DNA from: Microbacterium oxydans
GTDB taxonomy: Bacteria; Actinomycetota; Actinomycetes; Actinomycetales; Microbacteriaceae
Reading direction: 5' to 3'
DNA: 64,000 bases
Assembly: GCF_900095745.1 (NCBI RefSeq)
Contig: NZ_FMIR01000019.1
Location: forward strand, 1 to 64,000
Below the pieces are notes generated by a model that was not told where the DNA came from, did no database searches, and saw nothing but the letters and a program-made list of their open reading frames with translations. Positions within the stretch are counted from its first letter, which is position 1. Every line of letters starts with the position of its first letter. Shown piece by piece: positions 43,933 to 53,871 of this stretch. Made by a program: the position numbers and the translations under genes.

Positions 43933-45492
43933 ATGGCTACCTTTGGCACGCTCTCCGATCGACTCACCGAGACCTTCCGCAATCTGCGCACGAAGGGAAA
44001 GCTCACTGCTGCCGATGTCGACGGCACAGTGCGCGAGATCCGTCGCGCACTGCTCGACGCCGACGTCGCACTCGTCGTCGTCAAGGAGTTCACCGCGAAG
44101 GTGCGCGAACGCGCCCTCGGTGACGAGGTCAACAAGGCGCTGAACCCCGCGCAGCAGGTCGTCCAGATCGTCAACGAGGAACTGGTGCAGATCCTCGGCG
44201 GCGAGCAGCGGCGCCTGCAGTTCGCGAAGACCGCACCGACCGTCATCATGCTCGCGGGCCTGCAGGGTTCCGGTAAGACGACCTTCGCGGGCAAGCTCGC
44301 GAAGCAGCTCGAGGGGGAGGGCCACACGCCTCTCCTGGTGGCTGCCGACCTCCAGCGCCCGAACGCCGTCAACCAGCTGCAGGTGGTGGCCGAGCAGGCA
44401 GGTGCCGCAGTCTACGCGCCCGAGCCCGGCAACGGTGTCGGCGATCCCGTGAAGGTCTCGCGCGAGGGCGTCGAGTACGCGCGTCGTCAGCAGCACGATG
44501 TCGTGATCATCGACACGGCGGGCCGACTCGGCGTCGATGCCGAGCTCATGAAGCAGGCCGCCGACATCCGCAAGGCCGTGGACCCCGATGAGGTGCTGTT
44601 CGTCATCGACGCGATGATCGGTCAAGATGCGGTGAACACGGCGAAGGCCTTCCAAGAGGGCGTGGACTTCACCGGCGTCGTCCTCTCCAAGCTCGACGGC
44701 GACGCCCGCGGTGGTGCGGCGCTGTCGGTGGCCTCGGTCACCGGCCGCCCCATCATCTTCGCCTCGACAGGCGAGCGCCTCGAAGACCTCGAGCCGTTCC
44801 ACCCCGACCGCATGGCGAGCCGCATCCTCGACCTCGGCGACATCCTGACGCTCATCGAGCAGGCCCAGCAGGCCTTCGACGAGGACGAGGCCATGAAGAT
44901 GGCCGAGAAGCTCGCCACCGAGGCGTTCACCCTCGAAGACTTCCTTGAGCAGCTTCAGCAGATGAAGAAGATGGGCTCGATGAAGAAGATGCTCGGGATG
45001 CTTCCGGGCATGGGGCAGATGAAGCAGCAGCTCGAAGACTTCGACGAGCGTGAGATCGACCGCACCGAGGCCATCATCCGCTCGATGACGCCGGGGGAGC
45101 GTCGCAACCCCAAGGTCCTCAACGGTTCGCGGCGTCTGCGCATTGCGCGCGGTTCCGGCATGACCGTCACTGACGTGAACCAGCTGGTGCAGCGTTTCGA
45201 GCAGGCGGCGAAGATGATGAAGACCGTGGCCCGCGGTGGCACGCCCAACATTCCCGGAATGGGAGCGGTGCCTGGCATGGGGCGGCCCGGCGCATCCTCG
45301 AAGCGCGGCAAGAAGGCGAAGTCCTCCGGTGGCTCGCGTTCGGGCAACCCGGCGAAGCGCGCGGCGGAGAACGCCGGAATCACCGCGACCTCGACGCCGA
45401 CCGGTTCGGGCTTCGGCCTCGGTGGCGGAGCCGGCCAGGCGCCGAGCGAAGCCGAACTCGCCGAGATCCAGAAGCTGTTCGGCAAGGGCTGA
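43933..45492 (+). CDS. ffh: Signal recognition particle protein Ffh
   Basis: This 519-residue GTPase binds signal peptides with 4.5S RNA and targets ribosomes to FtsY. The N domain is followed by GLQGSGKTTFAGKLAKQL, ADLQRPNAVNQL, DTAGRLGVDAELM and SKLDGDARGGAAL. The methionine-rich M domain contains QMKKMGSMKKMLGMLPGMGQMK, then a Gly/Ser-rich tail. TAGAAT (43917-43922) is 10 nt before the ATG, giving a very short leader. The preceding sigma gene ends 13 nt before it. Confidence 0.97.
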   Translation: MATFGTLSDRLTETFRNLRTKGKLTAADVDGTVREIRRALLDADVALVVVKEFTAKVRERALGDEVNKALNPAQQVVQIVNEELVQILGGEQRRLQFAKTAPTVIMLAGLQGSGKTTFAGKLAKQLEGEGHTPLLVAADLQRPNAVNQLQVVAEQAGAAVYAPEPGNGVGDPVKVSREGVEYARRQQHDVVIIDTAGRLGVDAELMKQAADIRKAVDPDEVLFVIDAMIGQDAVNTAKAFQEGVDFTGVVLSKLDGDARGGAALSVASVTGRPIIFASTGERLEDLEPFHPDRMASRILDLGDILTLIEQAQQAFDEDEAMKMAEKLATEAFTLEDFLEQLQQMKKMGSMKKMLGMLPGMGQMKQQLEDFDEREIDRTEAIIRSMTPGERRNPKVLNGSRRLRIARGSGMTVTDVNQLVQRFEQAAKMMKTVARGGTPNIPGMGAVPGMGRPGASSKRGKKAKSSGGSRSGNPAKRAAENAGITATSTPTGSGFGLGGGAGQAPSEAELAEIQKLFGKG

Positions 45493-45493
45493 A

Positions 45494-45508
45494 CCGCGCT
45501 CAGCGCGG
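45494..45508. terminator. Short hairpin between ffh and EamA gene
   Basis: CCGCGC-TCA-GCGCGG forms a 6-bp GC-only stem right after the ffh stop, and its loop is the stop codon of the convergent gene. It is short, so its role as a bidirectional terminator is plausible but weakly supported. Confidence 0.4.
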
Positions 45509-46414
45509 AGCGGCCAGGGCGGCGGATGACGTCTGCCGCGATCGCCTGGCGTCTGCGGACGGCGGCCGGGCGACGATCTGTCCGAGGATGAGCGCACCGA
45601 TCGTGAGGGTCAGGCCGATCGCCTGGACAACCGTGAAGCGCTCACCCGCGACCAGCACACCCAGGATCGTCGCGACGATGGGGGAGAGTAGCGCGAGCAG
45701 GCCCGGCGCGATCACCGGGAGCTGCTGGATGCCTCGGAACCACAGCGTGTACGCGACGATGCCGCCGGCGGTGCCGAGCCACAGGTAGCCGAGCGCGGCA
45801 CCACCGTCGATCTCGGCGGGTACGCCTTCGACCGCGAGTGTGAGCGGGAGGAGCAGCAGGCCTCCCGCCGACAGCTGCCATCCGGCGTATGCGACGGGAC
45901 TGACTCGGTCAGGCCGTCCCCAGCGTTTGGTGAGGATCATCCCCGCTCCGGTGGCGGTGACGCCTCCGATCGCAGCCAGCACACCCCAGAAGTCGAGTTC
46001 CGCGGCCGGCCCCAGGACGACGAGCGCCACGCCGCTGGCTCCGATGACTGCCGCCGTTGCGGTGAGGGGTCTGATCCTCTCCTGCAGGACGAGGGCGCCG
46101 AGCACTAGCACGATGAGCGGTTGAGCTCCCGCAACAGCAGCGGCGACTCCGCCGGGAAGCCGCTCGGCCGCCAGGAACAGGAGGGGGAAGAAGGCGCCGA
46201 TGTTGAGCGCGCCGAGCACGAAGGACTTCCACCACCACGACCCGTGGGGCAGTCGTCGGCTGATGAGCACGGCCAGCAGCCCGGCCGGGAGGGCGCGAAG
46301 CAGGCCGGCGAAGAGCGGATGGCCCGGCGGAAGCAGCTCGGTGGTGACGAGGTACGTCGTTCCCCAGGCGATGGGGGCGAGTGCGGTCAGCAGCACGAGC
46401 GTCAGGCGGTTCAT
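45500..46414 (-). CDS. EamA/DMT family transporter
   Basis: This 304-residue membrane protein has ten predicted helices in two EamA halves (LTALAPIAWGTTYLVTTELL and GVLAAIGGVTATGAGMILTKRW). The family exports amino acids or other metabolites. The ATG at 46414 matches the first transmembrane helix; the frame is open to 46450. It is divergent from a LysR regulator 78 bp away, the usual arrangement of a regulator and the exporter it controls. Confidence 0.88.
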   Translation of the reverse strand: MNRLTLVLLTALAPIAWGTTYLVTTELLPPGHPLFAGLLRALPAGLLAVLISRRLPHGSWWWKSFVLGALNIGAFFPLLFLAAERLPGGVAAAVAGAQPLIVLVLGALVLQERIRPLTATAAVIGASGVALVVLGPAAELDFWGVLAAIGGVTATGAGMILTKRWGRPDRVSPVAYAGWQLSAGGLLLLPLTLAVEGVPAEIDGGAALGYLWLGTAGGIVAYTLWFRGIQQLPVIAPGLLALLSPIVATILGVLVAGERFTVVQAIGLTLTIGALILGQIVARPPSADARRSRQTSSAALAAPR

Positions 46415-46492
46415 GGTTCCAGCGTGCGCGCCAGGGGAATATGAGTCCAACGCATGTTTGTCACGTTATCCATGAGGTGCCATCATGAATGA

Positions 46493-47419
46493 ATGGAACT
46501 CCAGCAACTCCGATACGTCGTCGAGGTGGCGGAGACATCCAGCTTCACTCGAGCCGCCGAACGCTGCTTCGTCACGCAATCGGCGTTGAGCCATCAGATC
46601 GCCGCTCTCGAGCGCGAGCTCGGTCAGCGCCTCTTCGTGAGGTCGAGCCGCAGCGTCCGACTGAGCGAGGCGGGGGAGGCGTTCCTCGGACATGCACGGA
46701 CCGCGCTCCGGGCGGCGGAGCAGGCGCGGGAGGGAGCAGCCGCGGCGGTGGGGGTGGTGACCGGCACACTCCGGATCGGCGTCATCCCGACGGTGACCGC
46801 CGTCGACATCCCTGCGGTGCTCGTCGCGTACCGGGCCGCGCATCCGCTCGCGCGAGTCGAACTGCAGGTGGGGAACAGCGACGTGCTGATTACCCGCCTG
46901 CGTCGCGGCGACCTCGATGTCGCCCTTCTCGGTCTCCGCGAAGGGACTCAGCCGCTGGGTGTGGCGTCGCGCGTCCTGTCGCGGGACCGGCTGGTGGCGG
47001 CGCTCCCTCGTGGGCACGAGCTATCCGAGACCGGTGTGGTGACACTGCACGACCTCGCCGGTGCGACGTTCGCCGACTTCCCGGCGGGCACCTCGGGGCG
47101 CGCACAGAGTGATGCCGCCTTCGCCTCCGCAGAACTGTCGCGGGATGTCGCCTTCGAGGCGGACTCCGCCACCCTCCTCCTCGGTCTGGTCGCCGCCGGC
47201 CTGGCGGTGACTCTGCTCGCACCGGGGACGATCGAACGATCTGCGGCGGATGTCGCGACCGCCGAGGTCCGCGACGGTCCCGTACGCGTCGAGCACCTGG
47301 CATGGGATCTCGCGGCACCGCGGAACGTGGCGAGAGCCTTCCTCGCCGTCATCGATGACGTCGTCCCCGCGGGCGCGAAAACGGGCCCGGAGGAGAACTC
47401 CGGACCCGCTTCCCTGTGA
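46493..47419 (+). CDS. LysR family transcriptional regulator
   Basis: This 308-residue regulator starts with the classic LysR helix-turn-helix (MELQQLRYVVEVAETSSFTRAAERCFVTQSALSHQIAALERELG). The C-terminal effector domain begins at GTLRIGVIPT. It probably senses the metabolite handled by the divergent EamA transporter. Its last codons lie within a hairpin that terminates it against glpK. Confidence 0.93.
   Translation: MELQQLRYVVEVAETSSFTRAAERCFVTQSALSHQIAALERELGQRLFVRSSRSVRLSEAGEAFLGHARTALRAAEQAREGAAAAVGVVTGTLRIGVIPTVTAVDIPAVLVAYRAAHPLARVELQVGNSDVLITRLRRGDLDVALLGLREGTQPLGVASRVLSRDRLVAALPRGHELSETGVVTLHDLAGATFADFPAGTSGRAQSDAAFASAELSRDVAFEADSATLLLGLVAAGLAVTLLAPGTIERSAADVATAEVRDGPVRVEHLAWDLAAPRNVARAFLAVIDDVVPAGAKTGPEENSGPASL
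47382..47408. terminator. Bidirectional terminator between LysR gene and glpK
   Basis: CGGG-C-CCGGAG (47382-47392) pairs with CTCCGG-A-CCCG (47398-47408) around a GAGAA loop, with one mismatch. It overlaps the 3' end of the LysR gene and separates it from convergent glpK. Confidence 0.65.
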
Positions 47420-47426
47420 CGTCAGA

Positions 47427-48941
47427 TCACTTCACGTCTTCGTCGACCCAGTCCATCGACTTCGTGACGGCCTTGCGCCAGAGGCGCAGCTGACGGTCAC
47501 GCTCCGCGTCCTCCATCGAGGGCTCCCAGCGCTTGTCCTCCTGCCAGTTCGCGGACAGGTCGTCCAGGCCGTTCCAGAATCCGACGGCGAGACCAGCCGC
47601 GTATGCCGCGCCGAGTGCGGTGGTCTCGGCGACCACCGGACGCACGACCGGAACGCCGAGCACATCAGCCTGGAACTGCATGAGCGCGTCGTTCGCGACC
47701 ATGCCACCATCGACCTTGAGCTCGGTCAGGTCCACACCAGCGTCCGCGTTGACCGCATCCAGCACGTCGCGGGTCTGGAAGGCCACGGCCTCCAGCGCGG
47801 CGCGCGCGATGTGGTTCTTGTTCGCGTAGCGGGTGAGGCCCACGATCGCGCCACGGGCGTCCGAGCGCCAGTACGGCGCGAACAGACCCGAGAACGCCGG
47901 GACGATGTATACGCCGCCGTTGTCCTCGACCTGCTCGGCCAGCTTCTCGACCTCGGGGGCCGAGGAGATGATGCCGAGCTGGTCACGCAGCCACTGGATG
48001 AGGGACCCGGTGACGGCGATGGAGCCCTCCAGTGCGTAGTGCGTCGGGCCGTCGCCGAGCTTGTACCCCACAGTGGTGAGCAGCCCGTTCTTCGAGTGGA
48101 CGATCTCCTCGCCCGTGTTGAAGATCAGGAAGCAACCCGTTCCGTAGGTGTTCTTGCTCTCGCCGGTCTGGAACGCGGCCTGCCCGAACGTCGCCGCCTG
48201 CTGGTCGCCCAGGATGCCGGCGATCGGCGTCTCGCGCAGCAGCGACGAGCTCTCGGCGGTGCCGTACACCTCGGAGGAGGAGCGGATCTCCGGCATCATC
48301 GAGCGCGGCACGCCGAACGCCTCGAGGATGTCGTCGCGCCACTCGAGCGTCTCGAGGTCCATGAACATCGTGCGGGAGGCATTCGTGACATCCGTGACGT
48401 GCACGCCGCCATCGGCTCCACCGGTGAGGTTCCAGAGGACCCAGCTGTCGGTGGTGCCGAAGATCAGGTCGCCCGCCTCCGCCTTCTCGCGCGCACCCTC
48501 GACGTTCTCGAGGATCCAGGCGATCTTGGTGCCGGAGAAGTACGTCGCCAACGGGAGGCCGACGACCGGCTTGAACCGCTCGACGCCGCCGTCAGCCGCC
48601 AGGCGGTCGACGATGTCCTGCGTGCGGGTGTCCTGCCAGACGATCGCGTTGTAGGCCGGCTTCCCGGTCTTCTTGTCCCACACGACGGCGGTCTCGCGCT
48701 GGTTCGTGATGCCGACTGCCGCGATGTCGTGACGCGTCAGGTCGGCGCGGCCGAGGGCCAGCCCGATGACCTCCTGCACGTTGCGCCAGATCTCGGCGGC
48801 GTCGTGCTCGACCCAACCGGCCTTCGGGAGGATCTGTTCGTGCTCCTTCTGGCCGGTCGCGACGATGCTGCCCTTCTTGTCGAAGATGATCGCGCGGCTC
48901 GACGTCGTTCCCTGGTCGATGGCGATGATGTAGTCAGCCAC
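47427..48941 (-). CDS. glpK: Glycerol kinase
   Basis: This 504-residue FGGY-family kinase makes glycerol 3-phosphate from glycerol and ATP. Motifs are [18 protein letters not shown] (phosphate binding), [21 protein letters not shown], and the C-terminal [21 protein letters not shown]. The GTG start follows AAAGGAGA with 6-7 nt spacing. It is last in a glpD-glpF-glpK run on the minus strand. Confidence 0.97.
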   Translation of the reverse strand: MADYIIAIDQGTTSSRAIIFDKKGSIVATGQKEHEQILPKAGWVEHDAAEIWRNVQEVIGLALGRADLTRHDIAAVGITNQRETAVVWDKKTGKPAYNAIVWQDTRTQDIVDRLAADGGVERFKPVVGLPLATYFSGTKIAWILENVEGAREKAEAGDLIFGTTDSWVLWNLTGGADGGVHVTDVTNASRTMFMDLETLEWRDDILEAFGVPRSMMPEIRSSSEVYGTAESSSLLRETPIAGILGDQQAATFGQAAFQTGESKNTYGTGCFLIFNTGEEIVHSKNGLLTTVGYKLGDGPTHYALEGSIAVTGSLIQWLRDQLGIISSAPEVEKLAEQVEDNGGVYIVPAFSGLFAPYWRSDARGAIVGLTRYANKNHIARAALEAVAFQTRDVLDAVNADAGVDLTELKVDGGMVANDALMQFQADVLGVPVVRPVVAETTALGAAYAAGLAVGFWNGLDDLSANWQEDKRWEPSMEDAERDRQLRLWRKAVTKSMDWVDEDVK

Positions 48942-48979
48942 TTGTGCTCTCCTTTGAATTCAGTGCGATGGGATGTGCG

Positions 48980-49735
48980 TCAGCCGGCGAGGCCGAGCAG
49001 CACGGGTGCGGCGAGGGCGGCGATCACACCACCGATGAGGGGCCCGACGACGGGTACCCACGAGTAGGACCAGTCGCTGGCACCCTTGCCCTTGATCGGC
49101 AGGATCGCGTGAGCGATGCGCGGACCGAGGTCACGGGCGGGGTTGATCGCGTAGCCGGTCGGACCACCGAGCGACGCGCCGATTCCGACCACGAGCAGCG
49201 CCACCGGCAGCGCGGTGAGCGGCCCGAGGCCTCCGGGCACGCCGACCTCGATGTCGCCGTAGTCGGCGAACGCGAAGATGCCGAACACGAGCACGAAGGT
49301 GCCGATGATCTCGGTGACGAGGTTCCACCCGTACGAGCGGATGGCGGGGCCGGTCGAGAAGACGCCGAGCTTGTTGGCGGCCTCCGGCTCCTCATCGAAG
49401 TGCTGCTTGTAGGCGAGCCAGACGACGATCGCACCGAGGATGGCGCCGACGAGTTCCGCCGCCGTGGCGGTGAGGAACATCACGACGCTGATCTTGCCGG
49501 CGACCATGAGGCCGATGCCGACTGCGGGGTTGAGGATCGCACCGGAGTACGCGGAGACGAGCACACCGGCGAAGACCGCGAGGCCCCATCCCCAGTTGAC
49601 CATCAGGAAGCCGCCGCCGAAGCCCTTGTTCTTCGCAAGGGCCACGTTGGCGACCACACCACAACCGAGGAGGACCAGCATCGCTGTACCGACCAACTCC
49701 GAGAGGAAGTAGAGACCGAGATTCACATCAGCCAT
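48980..49735 (-). CDS. glpF: Glycerol uptake facilitator (aquaglyceroporin)
   Basis: This 251-residue MIP-family channel has six transmembrane helices and two NPA loops (LNPAVGIGLMVAG and INPARDLGPRIAHAI). The Asp right after the second NPAR is the mark of glycerol-conducting members. It passes glycerol to GlpK, encoded 38 bp downstream. An AAAGG lies upstream of the ATG. Confidence 0.95.
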   Translation of the reverse strand: MADVNLGLYFLSELVGTAMLVLLGCGVVANVALAKNKGFGGGFLMVNWGWGLAVFAGVLVSAYSGAILNPAVGIGLMVAGKISVVMFLTATAAELVGAILGAIVVWLAYKQHFDEEPEAANKLGVFSTGPAIRSYGWNLVTEIIGTFVLVFGIFAFADYGDIEVGVPGGLGPLTALPVALLVVGIGASLGGPTGYAINPARDLGPRIAHAILPIKGKGASDWSYSWVPVVGPLIGGVIAALAAPVLLGLAG

Positions 49736-49826
49736 GTCTTCTTTGACCTTTCTTGTGTGTCGAGGCCCCTCTGCCCCGACACTTTATGGGGTTGCACCGC
49801 GAGGAGGGCGGCAGTCCGAAGTCCTG

Positions 49827-51536
49827 TCAGCCGCGGGTGCGGGAGCGGATATCGAGTCCGTGTCGTTCGTTCAGCAATTGGCGGGTCTGGTCGAGTTCGG
49901 CGTCGTGGCGCGCGCGGTCCCAGCCGAGCATGGGAGCGAGCGCGTCGGCGATCTCATCGAGCACCTCGGCGTTCGCGTTCCCGGTGAAGGCGATGCTGGT
50001 GCGGCGGAGCACGATGTCTTCGAGGCGCGCCACCATCTCGTTCTGCACCATCCACTCGAGTTCCCGCGTGGAGAGGTCGCCGCCCGCGAGGGGAGAATCC
50101 GGTCCCTGCTCGACATGCGCCCACACATCGGCTGCGCGGGTTCCATAACGCGCGAGCAGCTGGTCGGCACGTGCTCCGGCACCGGGCAGGTTCTCCTGGA
50201 CCCAGATGCGGCGTGCCTTCTCGGTGCGCGGGAATTCTCGGCCGCCACCGATTGCCCGTCCTGCGGTGGAGACGGTCCTGGTGCGATCGATCAGGCCCAG
50301 CACGACGTCGGAGAGCGATTCGCCGAGCGCACGGAACGTCGTCCACTTGCCGCCGACGAGGCTGACGAGGGGAACGGCGCCCTTCTCGTCGACCTCGATG
50401 CGGTAGTCACGGGAGACGAATCCGGGGGCGGTGTCCTCGTGGCGCGGCAGCGGTCGGATTCCGGAGAACTTGTAGACGATCTGATCGCGGGCGACCGGAA
50501 TCGTCGGGAAGACGTGGTGGATCAGTTCGAAGAAGTAGTCGACCTCTTCCTCGGTGCACACCGGGACCTCGCGCGGGTCGGCGTCGATGTCGGTGGTGCC
50601 GACGAGCACTCGCCCCTTGAGCGGGTAGATGAGAACGATGCGGCCGTCGGAATGCTCGAAGAAGATCTCCCTCCCCTGCGTCGCCTCCAGCAGTTCGGGG
50701 TGGTCGAGCACGATGTGCGAGCCCTTGGTTCCGCCCATGAACCGGGTGTCCTCGCCGAGCGCGTCGTTCGTGAGGTCCGTCCAGGGGCCGGACGCGTTGA
50801 CCACGACATCGGCGTGAACGCGGAACTCGGTGCCGCTCTCGCGATCGCGGAGGACCACCTCATCGCCCTCGCGCGCGATCGCCTCGACGTAGTTGAGCGC
50901 GTGTGCTTCGGGGTGTGCTGCGCGACCGTCCTGGAGCACGTCGAGCGCGAGACGCTCGGGGTCGTGCATCGACGCGTCGTAGTAGGTCGCCGTGTACTTG
51001 ATGTTCGGGTCGAGCGACGGCAGTTCGGCGAGCGACTTCTTCCGACCGAGGAAGCGGTGTCGGGGCACCATTCCGCCGTCACGCGAGAACGTGTCGTAGA
51101 TCGTCAGGCCGACCTTGATCAGGAACGCGCCGCGTTCCTGGGGCTTGCCGCTCTTGTGCGTCAGGAATCGCAGGGGAGCGGACAGGATGCCGGAGAAGGT
51201 GGAGTAGATCGGGATGGTCGTCTGCAGCGGCTTCACGTAGTGAGGGGCGATCTTGAGCAGTCCGTTGCGCTCCTCGACGGACTCGCGCACGAGCCGGAAT
51301 TCGCCGTTCTCGAGATAGCGGATCCCGCCGTGGATCATGTGGCTCGACGCTGCGGATGCGCCCGATGCGAAGTCGCCACGCTCGACGAGCACGACATCGA
51401 CACCTTGGAGCGCCAGGTCGCGGAACGTGGAGATGCCGTTGATCCCGCCACCGATGACGAGCACCTTGGTGCGTCCGGATTCGCGGACGGCACGAACCTC
51501 TGCGCGCTCCGCTGACGAGTGTGTGGAATCGATCAT
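49827..51536 (-). CDS. glpD: Aerobic glycerol-3-phosphate dehydrogenase
   Basis: This 569-residue FAD enzyme oxidises glycerol 3-phosphate to dihydroxyacetone phosphate and passes electrons to quinone at the membrane. The FAD motif VIGGGINGISTFRDLALQG is near the N-terminus, followed by FASGASAASSHMIHGGIRYLE. Further blocks are VVVNASGPWTDLTND and SLVGGKWTTFRALGESLSD. The ATG at 51536 follows GAGAGGG; a longer open frame crosses the regulator's promoter region and is unlikely. It is first in the glp run and divergent from a SorC regulator. Confidence 0.95.
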   Translation of the reverse strand: MIDSTHSSAERAEVRAVRESGRTKVLVIGGGINGISTFRDLALQGVDVVLVERGDFASGASAASSHMIHGGIRYLENGEFRLVRESVEERNGLLKIAPHYVKPLQTTIPIYSTFSGILSAPLRFLTHKSGKPQERGAFLIKVGLTIYDTFSRDGGMVPRHRFLGRKKSLAELPSLDPNIKYTATYYDASMHDPERLALDVLQDGRAAHPEAHALNYVEAIAREGDEVVLRDRESGTEFRVHADVVVNASGPWTDLTNDALGEDTRFMGGTKGSHIVLDHPELLEATQGREIFFEHSDGRIVLIYPLKGRVLVGTTDIDADPREVPVCTEEEVDYFFELIHHVFPTIPVARDQIVYKFSGIRPLPRHEDTAPGFVSRDYRIEVDEKGAVPLVSLVGGKWTTFRALGESLSDVVLGLIDRTRTVSTAGRAIGGGREFPRTEKARRIWVQENLPGAGARADQLLARYGTRAADVWAHVEQGPDSPLAGGDLSTRELEWMVQNEMVARLEDIVLRRTSIAFTGNANAEVLDEIADALAPMLGWDRARHDAELDQTRQLLNERHGLDIRSRTRG

Positions 51537-51601
51537 CGTCGACCCTCTCTTCCTTACTTGCCAACCAGCATCGACCTGTGTGGCATCCCGCGCAAGCCCA
51601 C

Positions 51602-51615
51602 TGCACATATGTGCA
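51602..51615. promoter_or_regulatory. Palindromic operator in the glpD/regulator intergenic region
   Basis: TGCACATATGTGCA is a perfect 14-bp palindrome in the 103-bp gap between glpD and the divergent SorC-type regulator gene. It is the natural candidate for that regulator's binding site, controlling both directions. I found no second perfect copy upstream of glpF or glpK, which fits their being read through from glpD. Confidence 0.6.
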
Positions 51616-51639
51616 AGGATCGAGGGTGAGGAGGTCACG

Positions 51640-52611
51640 ATGGCCGGTCAGAGCGCGGAAACCCGCGATAGCAAGCTGATCGCGGCGCTCACGGCCGCGC
51701 AGCTCTACTACATGCAGGACAAGACGATGGAGGTGATCGCGCAGGAGCTCGGTACCTCCCGTTCCTCGGTCTCACGCCTCTTGAGCTTCGCGCGGGAGAG
51801 CGGCCTCGTCGACATCCGCATCAACTCGCCGCTGGAGCGGCTCGGCATGCTCGAACAGCGCATCCGCGACCGGCACCGCGTGGCCGCACACGTCGTTCCC
51901 ATGCCCGAGATCCTCAGCGAGGTGGAACGTCTCGAGCGCGTCGCGCTCACGGCCGGCCGCCTGCTGTCCCAGTTCGTCGACTCCAACATGATCATCGGTG
52001 TGGCCTGGGGATCGACGATCAGTGCGGTGAGCCGCGGCCTCACGCAGAAGGAGACGCACAACACGACCTTCGTCCAGCTCAACGGGGCCGGTAACACCCA
52101 GACCACAGGCGTGGAGTACTCCAGTGACATCCTGCAGCGGTTCGGCAGCGCCTTCGGTGCGCAGGTGCAGCAGTTCCCCGTGCCCGCGTTCTTCGACGAT
52201 CCCGCCACCCGTGAGGCGATGTGGCGCGAGCGCAGCACCCGTCGAGTGCTCGATCTGCAGGCGAAGATGGACGTCGCGGTCTTCAGCCTGGGGTCTCCGG
52301 CTGCTGAGGTTCCGAGTCGCGTGTACGTCGGCGGATATCTCGGACGCGACGACTACCGCAGCCTGCGCGAGGACCACGCGATCGGCGACGTCGCCACGGT
52401 GTTCTTCCGATCCGACGGATCCTGGCGGGATATCCGCGTGAACGCCCGGGCGACCGGACCGGGACTCGACCGCCTGCGCCGCGTTCCTCGTCGGATATGC
52501 GTCGTGTCGGGCGTCCCGAAGCTGGTCAGCCTCCGGGCCGCCCTCTCCGCAGGGCTCATCACCGACGTCGTCCTGGATGAAGGACTCGCCCGGCGCCTCG
52601 TCGAGGACTGA
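51640..52611 (+). CDS. SorC/DeoR-type sugar-binding transcriptional regulator
   Basis: This 323-residue regulator has an N-terminal helix-turn-helix (MEVIAQELGTSRSSVSRLLSFARESGLVDIRI) and a C-terminal SorC effector domain with a phosphosugar-isomerase-like fold (IIGVAWGSTISAVSRGL, DLQAKMDVAVFSLGSP, GDVATVFFRSDG). It probably senses glycerol or glycerol 3-phosphate and controls the divergent glpD-glpF-glpK genes. GAGGAGGT sits 6 nt before the ATG at 51640. The longer upstream frame antisense to glpD is spurious. Confidence 0.9.
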   Translation: MAGQSAETRDSKLIAALTAAQLYYMQDKTMEVIAQELGTSRSSVSRLLSFARESGLVDIRINSPLERLGMLEQRIRDRHRVAAHVVPMPEILSEVERLERVALTAGRLLSQFVDSNMIIGVAWGSTISAVSRGLTQKETHNTTFVQLNGAGNTQTTGVEYSSDILQRFGSAFGAQVQQFPVPAFFDDPATREAMWRERSTRRVLDLQAKMDVAVFSLGSPAAEVPSRVYVGGYLGRDDYRSLREDHAIGDVATVFFRSDGSWRDIRVNARATGPGLDRLRRVPRRICVVSGVPKLVSLRAALSAGLITDVVLDEGLARRLVED

Positions 52612-52635
52612 GTCGACCGCCGACAGAGGTCGTGG

Positions 52636-53787
52636 CTACGCGCCTTCTGTCGACGCCTCGGGTCCGGAGCGGAACTCGCGGATGAGGTGCTGCACGACGG
52701 CGGTGAGATCTCCGGCGGTGGCATTCGCGATCACGAGCTGACGCTCGTAACTGGCCCCGTTCTCGAGAGTGACGGCGTTGTTGCCGAACTCCCGGACGCA
52801 GCCGAGCTCCACGGCCACGGGTGCGAGCTCTTCCAGCACTTCGGCGAGGTGTTCACGCACGGGACGCTGCGTTCCGGCGGCATCGACGATGACGCGTGCG
52901 TCGAGACCGTACCGCGCCGCGCGCCATTTGTTCTCCCGGTGGAACCACGCGGGGAGCTCGGGAAGGGTCCGTCCTTCGTCGAGCTGACGGGAGAAGTGCT
53001 CGACGAGCACTTGCACGAGCGCCGCGACCGACGCGAGCTCCGGCAGCGTCGACAGGCCGTCGCAGGCTCGCACCTCGATGGTTCCCCATCGCGGAGCGGG
53101 ACGGATGTCCCAGCGCACCTCCGTGGCGTCCGCCATCACGCCGGTGCGGACCATGTCGTCGAGATACGACTCGTATTGTGCCCAGTCGCGTAGCGGCCAG
53201 GGGAGTCCGGCCGTCGGCAGCTGTTGGAACACCAGGGCGCGGTTCGAGGCGTAGCCGGTGCGCTCGCCCGCCCAGAACGGACTCGACGCCGACAGCGCCT
53301 GCAGATGGGGGAGGTATGCCGAGAGCGCGTTGATGATGGGGAAGACCTTGCGCTGGTCCTCCACGCCGATGTGCACGTGGATTCCCCAGATCATCATGTT
53401 GCGCCCCCACCACTGAGTGCGCTCGATCAGGGTGTGATACCGCGACTTGTCGGTGACCTCCTGATCGAACCACTGCGCGAACGGGTGGCTGCCGGCCGAC
53501 AGCAGTTCGATGCCCGCCGGGTCGGTCGCGGTGCGCACGGCGGTGATGGCGTTCGCGATGTCGTCGACGGCGTGCGCGACGGAATCGCCGATCCCGCTCG
53601 TGACTTCGATCGTGTTCGTGAGCAGCTCGCCCGTGACGGTATGGCGCTCATCCTCGCTCTCGGCTTCGAGCGCCGCGAGCAGTTCCGGGGCGCGTCCGAC
53701 GAGGTCACCGCTCACGGGGTCCGCGAGCATGATCTCCCATTCGAGGCCGACGGTGGATCGGGCGGAAGAGGCGAACTCGAGCTTCAC
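52636..53787 (-). CDS. YbdK-type carboxylate-amine ligase (GCS2 family)
   Basis: This 383-residue glutamate-cysteine ligase-like enzyme shows [14 protein letters not shown] at the N-terminus, the HVHIGVEDQ block, and [18 protein letters not shown]. The family can make gamma-glutamylcysteine weakly, but its role in organisms that use mycothiol is unclear. CAGACT (53799-53794) lies 6 nt before the GTG at 53787, so I choose that start over upstream codons. It is divergent from the rpsP operon. Confidence 0.85.
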   Translation of the reverse strand: MKLEFASSARSTVGLEWEIMLADPVSGDLVGRAPELLAALEAESEDERHTVTGELLTNTIEVTSGIGDSVAHAVDDIANAITAVRTATDPAGIELLSAGSHPFAQWFDQEVTDKSRYHTLIERTQWWGRNMMIWGIHVHIGVEDQRKVFPIINALSAYLPHLQALSASSPFWAGERTGYASNRALVFQQLPTAGLPWPLRDWAQYESYLDDMVRTGVMADATEVRWDIRPAPRWGTIEVRACDGLSTLPELASVAALVQVLVEHFSRQLDEGRTLPELPAWFHRENKWRAARYGLDARVIVDAAGTQRPVREHLAEVLEELAPVAVELGCVREFGNNAVTLENGASYERQLVIANATAGDLTAVVQHLIREFRSGPEASTEGA

Positions 53788-53865
53788 CCGCACAGTCTGA
53801 CATGCGGGCGACACGACACGACAACGGCCGTTTCGCCACGTTTCGCGCCGGGCGCGAGGATCTGG

Positions 53866-53871
53866 CAGAAT
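53866..53871 (+). promoter_or_regulatory. Likely -10 box of the rpsP operon
   Basis: CAGAAT lies within TGGCAGAATAG, about 127 bp before rpsP. The same TGGCAGAAT string forms the -10 region of the rplS promoter at 58090. No clear -35 box is present. The intervening leader (53878-53997) contains no ORF I can support. Confidence 0.45.

Noticed and set aside
46415..46492. LysR operator (T-N11-A) between the EamA and LysR genes
   Set aside because: Several loose T-N11-A matches exist but none with convincing dyad symmetry, so I do not report a site.
49759..49784. Terminator between glpD and glpF
   Set aside because: GTGTCG/CGACAC can pair, but the stem is short, interrupted by a mismatch and followed by no T-tract; read-through to glpF-glpK is more likely.
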